Made by a program: the position numbers and the translations under genes. Under the pieces are notes generated by a model. It saw only the letters and a list, made by a program, of their open reading frames with translations, had not been told where the DNA came from and ran no database searches. Source: JBBRRP01 sp038251425 (GTDB lineage Bacteria > Myxococcota_A > Polyangia > Polyangiales > Polyangiaceae). From it: DNA of 64,000 nt. Each line of letters begins with the position of its first letter. Positions within the stretch are counted from its first letter, which is position 1. The stretch spans positions 16,899-80,898 of the forward strand of contig JBBSBI010000006.1 of the NCBI GenBank assembly GCA_038251425.1, in the 5' to 3' direction. Shown here piece by piece: positions 62,317-64,000 of this stretch.

Positions 62317-62907
62317 ATGAGTTTCATCAACTACATGGCCCGCGAGATCAACTGCAAGTTGGTCTATTACGGTCCGGGCCTTTGCGGCAAAACAACCAAC
62401 CTTCAGTACATCTACGAGCGCACGAATCCCGAGGCGAAGGGCAAGATGATCAGTCTTGCCACGGAAACCGAGCGAACATTGTTCTTCGATTTCTTACCGC
62501 TTTCGCTCGGTGAGATCCGCGGCTTCAAGACCCGCTTCCACCTCTACACTGTGCCCGGCCAGGTTTTCTATGACGCTAGCCGCAAGCTCATCTTGAAGGG
62601 CGTCGATGGCATCATCTTCGTGGCTGATTCACAGATTGAACGCCTGGAAGCCAATCAAGAGAGCGTGGAAAATCTGCGCACTAATCTGGCGGAGCAGGGC
62701 TACTCGCTCGAAAAGATCCCGTACGTCATCCAGTACAACAAGCGCGACTTGCCCAACGCTGTTGACGTAGCGGAGCTCCGCTCGCTATTGAATCCGATGG
62801 GCGTTCCCGATTTCGAGGCGAACGCCCGCTCCGGCGTCGGAGTGTTCGACACTCTAAAGGCCACGAGCAAGCTGGTGCTGCAGGAACTCAAAAAGGGCGC
62901 TCCGTAA
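62317..62907 (+). CDS. mglA: MglA small Ras-like GTPase
   Basis: 196 residues, almost colinear with Myxococcus MglA. P-loop GPGLCGKTT (K25, T26), R53 in TETERTLFFD, switch II TVPGQ (T78, Q82), and NKRD (N141-D144) are all present. MglA-GTP marks the leading pole and organises type IV pili and gliding machinery. The key residues for MglB-stimulated hydrolysis are intact, so it is expected to be functional. Follows mglB in the same operon. Confidence 0.98.
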   Translation: MSFINYMAREINCKLVYYGPGLCGKTTNLQYIYERTNPEAKGKMISLATETERTLFFDFLPLSLGEIRGFKTRFHLYTVPGQVFYDASRKLILKGVDGIIFVADSQIERLEANQESVENLRTNLAEQGYSLEKIPYVIQYNKRDLPNAVDVAELRSLLNPMGVPDFEANARSGVGVFDTLKATSKLVLQELKKGAP

Positions 62908-62918
62908 GGAGCTAGCCT

Positions 62919-63038
62919 CTAGTTCGGGTTGACGCGAGCACGGCGACGGCGATTCTTAGCTTTAATGGCAGCGCGGTGCCGCACGCTGCGCTTGCGATTG
63001 AGGCGGCGGGGCTTACCTTTTCGGAGCATCAAGAACAT
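62919..63038 (-). CDS. 39-residue highly basic small protein
   Basis: A short frame running from ATG 63038 (MFLMLRKGKPRRLNRKRS) to TAG at 62919: nearly half of its residues are Arg or Lys. The second Met (63029) is an alternative start. Reminiscent of tiny ribosome-associated or COX24-type proteins but not matched to a family. It lies between mglA (convergent) and the PilZ gene on the same strand, which is 22 bases upstream. Too short for automatic calling. Confidence 0.5.
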   Translation of the reverse strand: MFLMLRKGKPRRLNRKRSVRHRAAIKAKNRRRRARVNPN

Positions 63039-63060
63039 GGGGGCCCGGTTATGGCTGAGG

Positions 63061-63378
63061 TCAGGGCGGGGGGCAAGCCTGAACAGCTACAAGGCGCTCA
63101 ATCACCTCGCGGGAGCGCTCGGAAAGCTCCTTGAAAATTACCCCCATGCCCGGGGGATCGTCCTGAACCCGCGTGACCTCGCCCAAGCCCTCAATGAGCT
63201 CGATGTCCTCCATGATGATGGAGAAACGCAGGCTCACCTGAGTTCCAATCTTCAGGGGCTGTTCCGTCTTAATGAAGGCTCCCGTCGTCGAGATGTTCGT
63301 CACGTACTCGGAAATGAACTGCTCGAACGAGTCGAACTCTTTGTTGATCGTCACGCGCTCGCTGCGTTCTGAAGACAT
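63061..63378 (-). CDS. PilZ-domain protein (TIGR02266-like)
   Basis: 105 residues. VTNISTTGAFIKTEQPLKIG carries the NxSxxG motif and GLGEVTRVQDDPPGMGVIF is the PilZ barrel end. The RxxxR c-di-GMP arginines expected before NxSxxG are not at the usual spacing (only R5 and R8, too far N-terminal), so ligand binding is doubtful. Related proteins form a Myxococcus paralogous family. Beside mglBA, but on the opposite strand; functional link is inference. Confidence 0.82.
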   Translation of the reverse strand: MSSERSERVTINKEFDSFEQFISEYVTNISTTGAFIKTEQPLKIGTQVSLRFSIIMEDIELIEGLGEVTRVQDDPPGMGVIFKELSERSREVIERLVAVQACPPP

Positions 63379-63381
63379 AGC

Positions 63382-64000
63382 TTACCTACCCTGGAGATCG
63401 AACTGCTCAATGTGGTACTCGCGCCGTGCCGTGAATTCGATGCGCCGCATGTAGCGACGTTCCGCATCGGCAACCGCATCCTTCTCTTCCGTGGTCATCA
63501 GATCGACAATGGCGGGGTGGGCGTTGACCACCACCGAATAGCCCGGAAGATCCTTCCGTTCGCGCCGGATCTGGCGCAGAATTTCGTACGCAATCGTCGT
63601 GCGTGATTGGATTTGCCCCGTTCCATCGCAATAGAAGCACGGCTCGTGCATCATGCGACTCAAGCTCTCGCGGGTGCGCTTGCGCGTCATCTCCAGGAGC
63701 CCGAGATCGCTGATGCGGTTGATGGTTGTCTTGGCCTTGTCCTTGGCGAGGCGGTGCTCCAGGGCCCGCCACACTTTCTCGCGATTGGCGGACATATCCA
63801 TGTCGATCAAATCCAAGATCACCAGGCCGCCGATGTTGCGAAAGCGCAATTGGTACGCGATCTCTTCAACGGCTTCCAGATTGGTTTTGAAGGCTGTTTC
63901 TTCGAGATCTTTGCTCCCTTTGCCAACATAGCGCCCGGTATTCACGTCGATGGCCGCTAAGGCTTCGGCCTGGTCGATGATCAGATACCCACCGCTCGGC
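63382..64000 (-). CDS. rng: Ribonuclease E/G family protein (partial, N-terminus beyond window)
   Basis: The frame is open through 64000 so only about 206 residues of the C-terminal part are visible. AAIDVNTGRYVG is the catalytic-metal motif (Asp), followed by NIGGLVILDLIDMD, and the zinc link EPCFYCDGTGQI (CxxC). RNase E/G enzymes cut single-stranded RNA 5'-sensitively for rRNA maturation and mRNA decay. The C-terminus ends shortly after the catalytic core, without an RNase E scaffold, so RNase G is favoured. PilZ gene follows after 3 bases. Confidence 0.9.
   Translation of the reverse strand, partial: PSGGYLIIDQAEALAAIDVNTGRYVGKGSKDLEETAFKTNLEAVEEIAYQLRFRNIGGLVILDLIDMDMSANREKVWRALEHRLAKDKAKTTINRISDLGLLEMTRKRTRESLSRMMHEPCFYCDGTGQIQSRTTIAYEILRQIRRERKDLPGYSVVVNAHPAIVDLMTTEEKDAVADAERRYMRRIEFTARREYHIEQFDLQGR

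Overview
The window looks like chromosomal DNA of a myxobacterium or close relative (Myxococcota, probably a Polyangia-type lineage). The reasons are: an mglBA operon very close to the Myxococcus gliding-polarity switch; a protein with a MYXO-CTERM-like tail; many Gly/Ala/Ser-linker lipoproteins, among them a MopE-type motif plus C-type lectin and a fibro-slime domain; a DUF1592-family cytochrome; and a TIGR02266-like PilZ protein. GC content is moderate to high by eye. I see no rRNA, tRNA, CRISPR array, insertion sequence, prophage or plasmid functions. This is mostly ordinary chromosome with some accessory patches.

Layout. 1-5.5 kb: a DXD glycosyltransferase (cut by the left edge), an AraC regulator with an alpha-L-rhamnosidase, and a small lipase-like hydrolase, all on the minus strand. 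5.6-10.5 kb: nadA, an MbnP/MbnH-type pair (copper-site protein plus its diheme oxidase), a decayed stretch, and a DUF4143-type ATPase. 10.5-12.1 kb: a tandemly duplicated Cys-rich lipoprotein gene, a 40-codon leader whose start codon appears to be ATA, and a possible G-tract promoter. 12.1-17.2 kb: a tightly packed minus-strand operon (LpoA-like lipoprotein, tsaE, MlaE permease, LtaS/sulfatase-like enzyme). 17.2-23.2 kb: small membrane and hypothetical genes, a fused folB, the MYXO-CTERM-like protein, an aminotransferase and the lectin lipoprotein. 23.6-30.7 kb: cNMP-DUF1003, TraB and branched-chain aminotransferase genes in a row, then a lipoprotein, an AsmA-like/GT51 fusion, tadA and fucU. 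30.7-37.7 kb: aspartoacylase-like, PhzF, ybaK, a GAF-PAS-kinase-receiver hybrid, the fibro-slime lipoprotein and a beta-barrel protein. 37.8-42.5 kb: a palindromic intergenic repeat, a cyanophycinase-like lipoprotein, an M48 protease and three tandem AIM24 genes. 42.5-45.9 kb: a U32 hydroxylase-family gene divergent from cmoA-cmoB, which together could form a complete tRNA wobble-uridine (cmo5U) pathway. 46.1-53.9 kb: an orphan DUF1592 cytochrome, a hydrolase/THUMP methyltransferase/apaH operon, a zinc-ribbon protein and a propeller lipoprotein. 53.9-61.4 kb: two giant paralogous TPR-DUF3857-transglutaminase proteins, one lacking its catalytic triad. 61.8-64 kb: mglB-mglA, then a tiny basic protein, a PilZ protein and RNase G on the opposite strand, the last cut by the right edge.

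The genes with the clearest joint role are mbnP-mbnH, the wobble-uridine cluster, mglBA with the neighbouring PilZ gene, the AraC-rhamnosidase pair and the duplicated lipoprotein locus. I found no large unknown multi-gene system that I could defend. The strongest unusual signals are the AsmA-GT51 fusion, the pseudo-transglutaminase paralog pair, the ATA-start leader with duplicated lipoproteins, and the shared palindrome element.
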